Notes under the pieces: model-generated | Told to the model about the DNA's origin: nothing | Database searches by the model: none | The model's input: the letters and a program-made list of their open reading frames with translations, nothing else | In this document: positions 26,809 through 35,333 of the stretch, in pieces | Layout: each line of letters begins with the position of its first letter | How positions within the stretch are numbered: the stretch's first letter is position 1 | Made by a program: the position numbers and the translations under genes | NCBI RefSeq assembly: GCF_000816245.1 | Contig: NZ_CP007769.1 | Span: 714,464 to 778,463 of the forward strand | Source of the DNA: Campylobacter sp. RM16704 | GTDB taxonomy: Bacteria; Campylobacterota; Campylobacteria; Campylobacterales; Campylobacteraceae | Length of the DNA: 64,000 nucleotides | Direction: 5' to 3'

Positions 26809-28434
26809 GTGGATGCTTTTTTAAATATTTTTTTAATAGCGGTGGCTTTTGCTGTAGTCTTAAATGTAATATTAAAGAAATTTGGAATTCCAACAATTAT
26901 AGGCTATATAGCTACAGGATTATTTGTACGTGAATTTTATGGTTTTGGAACAAATGAAATAATCATACATGTGGCTGAATTTGGCATAGTTTTTTTGATG
27001 TTTACCATTGGACTTGAGTTTTCATTTAAACATCTTTTAGCTATGAAAAAAGAAGTATTTTTAAATGGAAGTCTACAAATGCTAACATGCGGTTTGGTTT
27101 GTACTTTATTGGTTACTTATATTTTGGGTGTAGCAAGTCATATTGCCATGATAGCAGGTTTTGCCCTAGCTTTATCTTCTACTGCTATTGTATTAAAAAT
27201 TTTAAATGATAGTGGAGATATTAACGAAGAATATGGTAGAAAAGCCTTAGGAATTCTACTTTTTCAAGATATAGCTGTAATACCATTGTTATTAATGATT
27301 GATATTTTTAGTTCGCAAAATGCAGATATTTCTAAACTTTTATTTACCACTATAATTAGTGCTATTATTTTACTTGTTTTGCTTTATTTTATAGGAAAAT
27401 ATCTTTTTACTTATATTTTAAAATTTATCGTTAAAACTAATGCTAATGAAATTTTTATAGCAACTATACTTTTTACTGTTATTGGTGCAAGTTTTTTAGC
27501 ACATACTTTTGGTTTTTCTTATTCCCTTGGAGCTTTTATTGCTGGAGCTTTGATTGCTGAAACTAAATATAAACACAAAATTGAAGCAGATTTAATTCCT
27601 TTTAGAGATCTACTTTTAGGTTTTTTCTTTATAAGTGTTGGTCTGCAAATTGACTTTCATATAGTATTTGAAAATTGGTTTTTGATTTTTGTATTTGTGG
27701 GTTTAATTTTGATTGTAAAATTCGTAGTTATTTATGGTCTTTTAAATCTTTATACAAGAAAAAGAGTAGCTTTAAAGACCGCTTTAAGTATTTCTCAAAT
27801 TGGAGAATTTGCTTTAGCTGTATTTTCACTTATGCAAGTAAATTCACTTTTAGATGAAAAAACAGCACAAATTTTTATCATTGTTTCTATTATAACTATG
27901 GTTGCTACACCTTTTATTTTAAATAATCTTAGAAAGATAGCAAATGCTGCCGAAGGTGAGCAAAATGAAATGGCAAAATTTTATCTTTGTGATCAAAAAA
28001 TGAAAGATCATTTTATCATCTTTGGCTATGCAAGATTAGGACAAGAGGTGGTTCAAAAAATTAAAAAGACTGGAATTCCATATTTAGTCTTGGAGAGTGA
28101 TTTAAATTTGGTTGAACTTGGTCGTAGTAGAAATGAAAATGTATTTTTTGCAAATGTTGCACAAGTAGAAACTTTAAAAATAGCTAATATAGAGGAATGT
28201 TCAGTTGCCATTATTACCATAAATAATGAAGCTAAACTTGATATGCTTTATCAAATTCTTTCAAATTTAAAAAAACCTATACAGACAGTTTTAAAGATAA
28301 GTGGAACAGGGGCTAAAATTATTTTTCCACATACTGATAAATATTTACATATTATAGATGCAGAGGCTTCTATAGCTAGAAATTTAGTTCAAGAGGCTTT
28401 ACAATGTAGAATTAACACGAGTGCAGCAGAATGA
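26809..28434 (+). CDS. kefB: KefB-type monovalent cation:proton antiporter
   Basis: A 541-residue CPA2 transporter. An N-terminal Na+/H+ exchanger domain of about 12 helices (about 1-380) is followed by a cytosolic TrkA-N/RCK domain with NAD-binding FGYARLGQEVVQKI near 405-418. Such proteins release K+ in response to glutathione adducts or pH; Campylobacter regulation is not evident here. The start is GTG with GGTTGG upstream. The 3' end overlaps the next gene by 4 bases. Confidence 0.88.
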   Translation: MDAFLNIFLIAVAFAVVLNVILKKFGIPTIIGYIATGLFVREFYGFGTNEIIIHVAEFGIVFLMFTIGLEFSFKHLLAMKKEVFLNGSLQMLTCGLVCTLLVTYILGVASHIAMIAGFALALSSTAIVLKILNDSGDINEEYGRKALGILLFQDIAVIPLLLMIDIFSSQNADISKLLFTTIISAIILLVLLYFIGKYLFTYILKFIVKTNANEIFIATILFTVIGASFLAHTFGFSYSLGAFIAGALIAETKYKHKIEADLIPFRDLLLGFFFISVGLQIDFHIVFENWFLIFVFVGLILIVKFVVIYGLLNLYTRKRVALKTALSISQIGEFALAVFSLMQVNSLLDEKTAQIFIIVSIITMVATPFILNNLRKIANAAEGEQNEMAKFYLCDQKMKDHFIIFGYARLGQEVVQKIKKTGIPYLVLESDLNLVELGRSRNENVFFANVAQVETLKIANIEECSVAIITINNEAKLDMLYQILSNLKKPIQTVLKISGTGAKIIFPHTDKYLHIIDAEASIARNLVQEALQCRINTSAAE

Positions 28435-28763
28435 AAAATGAAGAAAAATTTTTAAGAGTGAAATATATAAGAGCTTTGGAAAAATTTGCAAATTCTGCTG
28501 TAAATGCTTTAAAAAGAGAAGATTTTAATATAATGCTTTTTAGGGAAAGAATGCAAAAAAATGCTAAAATTTTTGAAAAATTGCAAGCTGTTTTTTTAGA
28601 TTCTACTTATACTAAAGCCCTAGAAAATTTTGTTAATGAGTGCTTAGATGAAAGGTTAGATCAAAAAACATTAATATTAAGGGCTAATGCTTTATATAAA
28701 TTAAAAAATAAACAAAGCTATAAAAAAAATATGCGCCAAATTAATTTTAAGGATGAATATTGA
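28431..28763 (+). CDS. Small conserved hypothetical protein
   Basis: A 110-residue, Lys-rich, helix-predicted soluble protein (KNEEKFLRVKYIRALEKFAN). No signal peptide or known domain is seen. It is translationally coupled by 4-base overlaps with kefB upstream and the HAD phosphatase downstream. C. jejuni has the same gene trio, as I recall, so it is conserved, but its function is unknown. Confidence 0.75.
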   Translation: MKNEEKFLRVKYIRALEKFANSAVNALKREDFNIMLFRERMQKNAKIFEKLQAVFLDSTYTKALENFVNECLDERLDQKTLILRANALYKLKNKQSYKKNMRQINFKDEY

Positions 28764-29386
28764 TAAATATAATTTTTGATATGGATGGAACTTTAATAGA
28801 TAGTGCCAATGCTATTGTATGTGCAGTAAATGAAATAAGAGCTGATTTAAATTTAGAGCCTTTAAAAAGAGATTTTATTTTAAATACTATAAATACTCCA
28901 GGACAAAACTATGCTAAAATTTTTTATGGTGTTGATACTTATTCACATACTAGTTTTAAAGAAGGTTATGAGAAGTATTTTATTAAGCATTATGATCAAA
29001 GTGTAATGCTTTTTGATGGTGTGCTTGATGTTTTGAAATTTTGTAAAAAAAATAATTGTTATCTAGCTATAGCGACTAATGCACCTCAAGAAAGCTTAGT
29101 GCCTATTTTAAAAAAACAAAACATTCTTTCGTATTTTGATAAAATACTAGGTGTTAGTTATGGTATAGAGGCTAAGCCTGATCCTATGATGTTAAGATTA
29201 ATCACAGATGAAGCAAAATATGAAAAAAGTATTTTTATAGGTGACAGTTTAAAAGATAGACTTTGTGCTAAAAATGCTAAGATGGATTATATACATGTTT
29301 CTTGGCATAAAGAAATCAAAGATTTAGATGAAGCTAATGATAAAACTACTTTAATAGAAAAAATTCAAACTTACATAAAAGGTTAA
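28760..29386 (+). CDS. HAD-superfamily phosphatase, phosphoglycolate phosphatase-like
   Basis: A 208-residue HAD hydrolase. Motif I is FDMDGTLID (nucleophile Asp7), motif II is AIATNA near 99, Lys is in GIEAKPDP, and motif III is FIGDSLKD near 161-168. The TTG start overlaps the previous stop. The domain size fits class I HADs such as Gph or pyrophosphatases; the substrate is undetermined. Confidence 0.87.
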   Translation: MINIIFDMDGTLIDSANAIVCAVNEIRADLNLEPLKRDFILNTINTPGQNYAKIFYGVDTYSHTSFKEGYEKYFIKHYDQSVMLFDGVLDVLKFCKKNNCYLAIATNAPQESLVPILKKQNILSYFDKILGVSYGIEAKPDPMMLRLITDEAKYEKSIFIGDSLKDRLCAKNAKMDYIHVSWHKEIKDLDEANDKTTLIEKIQTYIKG

Positions 29387-29389
29387 AAT

Positions 29390-29653
29390 ATGGATATTTT
29401 TGATGAAATGTTTTCAAAAAGCCCTAAAGAAAAATTTATTGAAACAATAAAATATGCAAATTTAAGTGCATTAGAAAACGTAATGGAAAAATTACTAGCT
29501 GATCATATTACTATGATAGAGCTTTTAGAAAAAAATAATTTGAATGAAACCGATGTAGCACAATTTCAAATGGAAAATTCGCTCTTGATAGATGATAGAA
29601 AAAATGATTTTTATATAGGCTTAAGTGCTGAAATTCTAGGACATGAGGGTTAG
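29390..29653 (+). CDS. DUF2018 family protein
   Basis: An 87-residue acidic cytoplasmic protein (MDIFDEMFSKSPKEKFIE). It resembles the small DUF2018 family restricted to Campylobacterota, whose function is unknown to me. It lies 3 bases after the HAD gene and 2 bases before the exported protein, so it belongs to the same transcript. Confidence 0.75.
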   Translation: MDIFDEMFSKSPKEKFIETIKYANLSALENVMEKLLADHITMIELLEKNNLNETDVAQFQMENSLLIDDRKNDFYIGLSAEILGHEG

Positions 29654-29655
29654 TT

Positions 29656-30090
29656 TTGCGTTTATTTTTATTTTTATTTTTGATATTTAATTTTTTAAAG
29701 GCCGAAGTATTTTTTGATTATACTTATAAATTTACCTTAAGTAAAGATGAAAAAGCAAGTGTAAAAATAAAAGAAATTGACTATCCTGATGAGATTTATT
29801 ATTTTGACTTTTCATGGACTTTATTCGATCAAACTAATATCATCGTTCATTCAAGATATAAAAAATATCCTAGGCAATTTGTTATGTCTTTAAGAAGAAA
29901 TTTAAATTGGGTAGATCAAACTTTAGTACCTAACTATAAAAATCCTCATATAGATAGAGCAAGATTAATACTTGAATTTAGTGATTTTAAAAAAGGTGAA
30001 GCTATTTTTACCGTTTATATAGAAGATAGAGATAAAAGATTAGAAGTAGAATTTTTAGACCCTAGAAAAGCTACTCTTAACCAAAACTAA
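29656..30090 (+). CDS. Exported protein of unknown function
   Basis: A 144-residue protein with a clear Sec signal peptide (MRLFLFLFLIFNFLKAE, cleavage near 16). The mature part is rich in aromatic and charged residues, lacks Cys, and looks beta-rich, e.g. EIYYFDFSWTLFDQTNI. The start is TTG. A periplasmic location is inferred. It is cotranscribed with the DUF2018 gene and followed by the prenyl synthase. Confidence 0.75.
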   Translation: MRLFLFLFLIFNFLKAEVFFDYTYKFTLSKDEKASVKIKEIDYPDEIYYFDFSWTLFDQTNIIVHSRYKKYPRQFVMSLRRNLNWVDQTLVPNYKNPHIDRARLILEFSDFKKGEAIFTVYIEDRDKRLEVEFLDPRKATLNQN

Positions 30091-30136
30091 AGTAAAATTT
30101 AATAAAATATAATTATAAGAAAACAAGGAAAGCATA

Positions 30137-31030
30137 GTGCAAAAAATTGATCAGTATATGCATGAATTTTTATCTGAATTAAATTATAAACCTATTTTAA
30201 CAATGAGTTCAAAACTTCAAGGTGGTAAAAAGCTACGCTCAAAACTGCTATTAAAAATAGCAGGTAAAAGTGATATTAGCTATAAAATTTGTGCCATTAT
30301 AGAGTTAATTCATGCTGCAAGCTTATTACACGATGATGTGATTGATGAAGCAAAATTAAGAAGAGGGGCACAATCTATCAATGCCGAATTTGGTGCAAAA
30401 AATGCTATTATGTTGGGAGATATTTTATATTCAAAAGCATTTTATGAGCTTTCTTTGATAGATTTAAAATTAGCAAAAATTATTTCAAATGCAGTAGTAA
30501 TGCTTTCTGTAGGTGAATTAATGGATGTAAATTTAAGTACGACTTTTAATACTGATAAAAATGCTTATTTAAAAATGATATATAATAAAACCGCAGTTTT
30601 GATTGAAGCAAGTGCAAAATGTGGAGCTATACTTGCAAATTTAAACGAAGATGATTTTGCAAATTATGGTAAAAATTTAGGTTTAGCTTTTCAAATAGTA
30701 GATGATCTCTTAGATATAAAAAGTGATGAACAAACTTTAGGTAAACCTGCTATGAATGATTTTAAAGAAGGTAAAACTACACTTGCTTATATATATTTAT
30801 ATGAAAAATTAAATATTCAAGAAAAAGAAAAACTAAAAAATTATCACAAAAAAGAACTGAATATAAATGAAATTAATTGGATTAAAAGCAAAATGGAAGA
30901 ATATAAAATTTTTGAACAAATTAATATGGATTTAAATATTTATACAAATGAAGCCTTAAATGCTATTTTAAAGTATAAAATGGAAGACTTAGAAGATATT
31001 GTCAAAAGCATGATAGAAAGGGAGTTTTAA
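30137..31030 (+). CDS. ispB: Polyprenyl diphosphate synthase
   Basis: A 297-residue trans-prenyltransferase. The first Asp-rich motif is HDDVIDEA with RRG just after (near 70-82), and the second is FQIVDDLLDIKSD near 190-202. Small residues before the first motif allow a long chain, consistent with making the menaquinone tail; the exact length cannot be read. The start is GTG with AAGGAAAG upstream. It overlaps hemA by one base. Confidence 0.88.
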   Translation: MQKIDQYMHEFLSELNYKPILTMSSKLQGGKKLRSKLLLKIAGKSDISYKICAIIELIHAASLLHDDVIDEAKLRRGAQSINAEFGAKNAIMLGDILYSKAFYELSLIDLKLAKIISNAVVMLSVGELMDVNLSTTFNTDKNAYLKMIYNKTAVLIEASAKCGAILANLNEDDFANYGKNLGLAFQIVDDLLDIKSDEQTLGKPAMNDFKEGKTTLAYIYLYEKLNIQEKEKLKNYHKKELNINEINWIKSKMEEYKIFEQINMDLNIYTNEALNAILKYKMEDLEDIVKSMIEREF

Positions 31031-32337
31031 TGCATTATTATTGTATTAGCTTCACACATAAAAATACAGATATTGCTACTAGGGAAAAACTTTCTTTTTC
31101 CAATGAAGATAAAAAACGAGAATTACTAAAACTCATTCATTCTAATAATAAAATTTTAGAAAGTTTAATACTTAGCACATGTAATAGAGTAGAAATTTTT
31201 CTTTTTACTGGAGAACTTGATAAGATTAATGAACATATTATAAATACTCTTTGCATACTTTGTGGGGTTGATAAAACTGAATTAAGTACCAAAGCTGATT
31301 TTTATGAAGATAGTGGAGCAATTCACCATCTTTTTTCTGTAGCAAGTTCTTTAGATAGTTTAGTTATAGGTGAAACTCAGATAGCTGGACAATTAAAAGA
31401 TGCTTATAAATTTTCTTTACAAGAGCAAAAATGTGGAGTTCATATTACTCGTGCAATACATTATGCTTTTAAATGTGCAGCTAAAGTTAGAAATCAAACT
31501 GATATTTCCAAAAACCCTATTTCAGTTGCTTCTGTGGCAGTTGCAAAAGCCAAAGAGCTTTTAAATTTAGAAAATAAACTTGTTGTGGTTGTTGGTGCGG
31601 GAGAAATGAGCGAGTTAGCCTGTAAACATCTTTTAAATGCAAAAGCTAAAGTTTTAATTTTAAATAGGGATATACAAAACGCAAAGAAACTTTGCGAAGG
31701 ATTGGGTGAAAATGTGAGTTATGAAAGCGTAGCATGCTTAAAAGATACGTTAAATAAATATGAGGTATTTTTTAGTGCTACTAATGCCCCACATGCCATC
31801 ATAACAAATGATTTATTGGAAGAAAAAGAATATAAAAGATATTTTTTTGATATAGCAGTTCCTAGAGATATTGATATAAAAGCAAATGAAAAAAATATTG
31901 TTTATGCAGTAGATGACTTAGAAGAAGTGGTAAGAAAAAATTTAACACTAAGAGAGCATCAAGCTCAAATTGCTTATTCAATAGTAGGGACTATGACAAA
32001 CGATTTTTTTCAGCATTTAAGTAAATTAGCAACTTTACCTTTGGTCAAACAATTACGTTTGCAAGCTGATAAAATTGCTAAAGAGCAGCTACAAAAGGCT
32101 ATTGAAAAAGGTTATTTAAAACACTCAAACCACGAAGAAGCTAGAAAACTTATAAAACAAGTGATGAATGCATTTTTACATCATCCTAGTGTAAATTTAA
32201 AAAAATTAAGTGGAACTATGCAAAATGATTCTGTTGTAAATGCTATGCGTTATGTATTTGATTTAAAAAATGAAAATATGGAAGGTTTAAACCTTTATAA
32301 GTGCGAATTTAATTTGGAGAATAATCATGAAATTTAG
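31030..32337 (+). CDS. hemA: Glutamyl-tRNA reductase
   Basis: A 435-residue enzyme performing the first step of C5-pathway haem synthesis, reducing Glu-tRNA to glutamate semialdehyde. The catalytic Cys is in LSTCNRVEIF near 52-61. The NADPH-binding motif VVVGAGEMSELA lies near 187-198, and the C-terminal dimerisation domain is complete. The 3' end overlaps proS by 11 bases. Confidence 0.95.
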   Translation: MHYYCISFTHKNTDIATREKLSFSNEDKKRELLKLIHSNNKILESLILSTCNRVEIFLFTGELDKINEHIINTLCILCGVDKTELSTKADFYEDSGAIHHLFSVASSLDSLVIGETQIAGQLKDAYKFSLQEQKCGVHITRAIHYAFKCAAKVRNQTDISKNPISVASVAVAKAKELLNLENKLVVVVGAGEMSELACKHLLNAKAKVLILNRDIQNAKKLCEGLGENVSYESVACLKDTLNKYEVFFSATNAPHAIITNDLLEEKEYKRYFFDIAVPRDIDIKANEKNIVYAVDDLEEVVRKNLTLREHQAQIAYSIVGTMTNDFFQHLSKLATLPLVKQLRLQADKIAKEQLQKAIEKGYLKHSNHEEARKLIKQVMNAFLHHPSVNLKKLSGTMQNDSVVNAMRYVFDLKNENMEGLNLYKCEFNLENNHEI

Positions 32338-34024
32338 TAAATTTTATGCCATAAGTACAAAAGAAAATCCAAAAGATGCCACATTACCAAGTCATGTTTT
32401 TTTAGTTAAAGGTGCTTTTGTTGAGCAAATTGGTAGTGGATTGTATAATTTTTTGCCTTTAGGAAAACGTGTTTTAGATAAAATCAAAAATATTATTAAA
32501 GAAGAAATGGATCAAGCAGGGGCTTTAGAAGTAAATCTAAGCTTTAATACTCCAGCTGAACTTTGGAAAGAAAGCGGGAGGTTTAATATTTTTGGCAAGG
32601 AACTTTTGCGTTTTAAAGACAGAAAAGAAAATGATTTTGTTTTAGGGCCAACGCATGAAGAAGCTATGGTGGCTTTGATAAGAAATAAAATTACTTCCTA
32701 TAAGCAATTACCATTGCATTTATATCAAATAGGACTTAAATTTAGAGATGAAGCTAGACCTAGATTTGGGCTTTTAAGATGTAGAGAATTTGTAATGAAA
32801 GATGGTTATAGTTTTCATGTAAATGAAGAGGATTTAGATAGAGAATTTAATTTAATGTATAAAACTTATAGCAAAATTCTTAAAAGATTAGGATTTGAAT
32901 TTAGGGCTGTTGAAGCTGATAGTGGGGCTATTGGTGGTAGTGGTTCAAAAGAATTTATGGTTTTGGCTAAAAATGGTGAAGATGATATATTACTATGTGA
33001 GCATTGTGATTATGCTGCAAATATTGAAGCAGCAAAAAGAGCTAAAAAAATTTGTAAAGATGAAAGACCGGAAGCTGATTTTGCAACACAATTTTATACC
33101 CCAAATATAAAAACTATTGATGAATTAGCAGATTTTTTTAAAATCAATCCTTATTATACTATTAAAGCTATTGCTAAAAAAGCTATTTATGAAAATGAAG
33201 AAAAAATTGTGGTATTTTTTGTGCGTGGCGATGATGAATTACAAGAAGTTAAAGCATTAAATGCAGCAAATGCATTAGAGTTAGTCGATGCAAGCGAGGA
33301 AGAATTAGAAAAAGTAGGTTTAATATCAGGATTTATCGGCTTTGTAGGATTAAATAATGTGGATTTTTACATAGATTATGAGCTTGAAAATGAAACAAAT
33401 ATGATTATTGGATCTAATAAAAAAGATTATCATTTAGTTGGAATCAATGTAGTAAATTTAAATAAAGAACGCTTTAAAGATTTATGTGCGGTTAAAGAGG
33501 GTGATCTTTGTCCAAAATGTCAGCACAAGCTTAAACAAAGCAAAGGAATAGAAGTAGGGCATATTTTCAAACTTGGAAACAAATACTCAAAAGCAATGAA
33601 TGCAAGTTATTTAGATGAAAATGGCAAAACTCAATTTTTCACTATGGGTTGCTATGGTATGGGCGTGAGCCGTTTGGTAGCTGTTGCTATAGAAGCAAGT
33701 CATGATGAAAAAGGTTGTATTTGGAATAAAACTCTAGCTCCTTTTGTTTTAGATATTATTGTTTCTAATATAAAAGATCCAAAAGCTATGGAGTTTGCTG
33801 AGCAAATTTATACTCATTTTAAAGATAAAGAGGTTTTATTTGATGATAGAAATGAGCGTTTTGGAATTAAAATAAATGATTTTGAACTTATGGGCTTTCC
33901 TTATGCTTTAGTTATAGGTAAGGGTTTGGAAAATAATGAAGTAGAGTTAATTCATAGAAATACCTTAGAAAAACAAGTTTTAAAAACCCAAGAAGTAATT
34001 TCACACTTAGAGAAAATTCTATGA
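32327..34024 (+). CDS. proS: Prolyl-tRNA synthetase
   Basis: A 565-residue bacterial-type class II synthetase. Motif 2 is around FRDEARPRFGLLRCREFVMKD and motif 3 is GCYGMGVSRLV near 442-452. The YbaK-like editing insertion (about 225-380) lies between motifs 2 and 3, where it removes Ala-tRNA(Pro). A CxxC pair (CEHC, CPKC) flanks the insertion, suggesting a zinc site. It overlaps hemA and the FxsA-like gene. Confidence 0.95.
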   Translation: MKFSKFYAISTKENPKDATLPSHVFLVKGAFVEQIGSGLYNFLPLGKRVLDKIKNIIKEEMDQAGALEVNLSFNTPAELWKESGRFNIFGKELLRFKDRKENDFVLGPTHEEAMVALIRNKITSYKQLPLHLYQIGLKFRDEARPRFGLLRCREFVMKDGYSFHVNEEDLDREFNLMYKTYSKILKRLGFEFRAVEADSGAIGGSGSKEFMVLAKNGEDDILLCEHCDYAANIEAAKRAKKICKDERPEADFATQFYTPNIKTIDELADFFKINPYYTIKAIAKKAIYENEEKIVVFFVRGDDELQEVKALNAANALELVDASEEELEKVGLISGFIGFVGLNNVDFYIDYELENETNMIIGSNKKDYHLVGINVVNLNKERFKDLCAVKEGDLCPKCQHKLKQSKGIEVGHIFKLGNKYSKAMNASYLDENGKTQFFTMGCYGMGVSRLVAVAIEASHDEKGCIWNKTLAPFVLDIIVSNIKDPKAMEFAEQIYTHFKDKEVLFDDRNERFGIKINDFELMGFPYALVIGKGLENNEVELIHRNTLEKQVLKTQEVISHLEKIL

Positions 34025-34416
34025 TAGCAAGAGTAAATATAAGTGCATTTTTGATTTTAGAATTAATTGTTAGTATTTTATTTATAGCCTTTTTTGGTTT
34101 TTTAAATTTTTTTATGATAGTTTTTGCAAGTATGTTCTTAGGTGCTGTTTTTTTAGCTAAAACATGGACAAATCTTATTACTATGCAAAATACCAATACT
34201 AATTTATTTGGTATGATTAAATTATTTTCTTTAACTATAGTAGGGATTTTACTCTTAATACCAGGAATTTTAAGTACACTTTTAGGGATTTTACTTTTAT
34301 TTTTTATGATGGCACTAAAACTTTTTACAAAACAAAAAAGAAAATATTATCATCAAACAAATAATGAAGAAATTATAGATGTAGAAATCATACAGGAGCA
34401 TAAAAAATGCAATTAA
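34021..34416 (+). CDS. FxsA family membrane protein
   Basis: A 131-residue inner-membrane protein with helices at about 5-45 and 65-100, a basic patch and a charged tail ending EIIQEHKKCN. The layout and the segment LLLIPGILSTLLGILLL match the FxsA/cytoplasmic-membrane family; its molecular role is not known. It overlaps proS by 4 and hemC by 10 bases. Confidence 0.8.
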   Translation: MIARVNISAFLILELIVSILFIAFFGFLNFFMIVFASMFLGAVFLAKTWTNLITMQNTNTNLFGMIKLFSLTIVGILLLIPGILSTLLGILLLFFMMALKLFTKQKRKYYHQTNNEEIIDVEIIQEHKKCN

Positions 34417-35333
34417 TTATCGCAACAAGAAAAAGCCAACTTGCATTATGGCAAAGTGAACATATAAAAAATAAACTATTACAAACACATTCTGGATTAG
34501 AAATTTCATTAGAGGGTTTTAAAACTAAAGGCGATGTTTTACTTGATTCACCTTTAGCTAAAATAGGTGGAAAAGGACTTTTCACAAAAGAGCTTGAAGA
34601 AAGTATGTTAAGAGGTAATTCGCATTTAGCTGTGCATAGCTTAAAAGATGTACCTAGTTTTTTTCCAAAAGGTTTGGTTTTGGCTGCTATTTCAAAAAGA
34701 GAAGTGGTAAATGATGCTTTTTTAAGTGAATATTATGAAAGCTTAAATGCCCTTCCAAAGGGAGCAAGGGTTGGTACCACAAGTCTTAGAAGAAAAATGC
34801 AACTTTTAATATTAAGACCTGATTTGAATATTATTTCGTTAAGAGGTAACATTAATTCGCGTTTGGAAAAATTAAAAGCTAAAGAATTTGATGCTATCAT
34901 TTTAGCTCTAGCTGGTATTAAACGCTTAGGCTTAGATAAAGAAATAAAATATATTAAAGCTTTTGAACTTGATGAAATGATACCAGCTGCTTCTCAAGGT
35001 GCTTTAGGTATAGAAAGTATAAATAATAATCAAATTTTAAAATATTTAGAATGCTTAAACGATGAAAATGCTTTTATAGAGACAAGCATAGAAAGAGATT
35101 TTATTAAAACTTTAGAAGGTGGTTGTCAAGTACCTATAGGTATTAACGCAAAAATCATTGATGAAAAAATAGAAATTCGTGCCATAGTAGGCTTGCCTGA
35201 TGCAAGTAAAATTTTAAAAGAAAAAAGAGTGATTGATAAGCAAGATTACATAAATGCAGGCGAGTTTTTAGCTAATCAAATGATAGCAAAAGGTGCAAAA
35301 GAAATTTTAAAAGAAGCAGAGAGTATGATATAA
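34407..35333 (+). CDS. hemC: Porphobilinogen deaminase (hydroxymethylbilane synthase)
   Basis: A 308-residue enzyme that polymerises four porphobilinogens. Motifs: IATRKSQLALWQ at the start, SLKDVPS near 77-83, catalytic Asp in that SLKD, GTTSLRRK near 127-134, and the dipyrromethane-cofactor Cys in LEGGCQVPIG near 236-245. The window also carries hemA, giving two haem steps within one operon. Confidence 0.95.
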   Translation: MQLIIATRKSQLALWQSEHIKNKLLQTHSGLEISLEGFKTKGDVLLDSPLAKIGGKGLFTKELEESMLRGNSHLAVHSLKDVPSFFPKGLVLAAISKREVVNDAFLSEYYESLNALPKGARVGTTSLRRKMQLLILRPDLNIISLRGNINSRLEKLKAKEFDAIILALAGIKRLGLDKEIKYIKAFELDEMIPAASQGALGIESINNNQILKYLECLNDENAFIETSIERDFIKTLEGGCQVPIGINAKIIDEKIEIRAIVGLPDASKILKEKRVIDKQDYINAGEFLANQMIAKGAKEILKEAESMI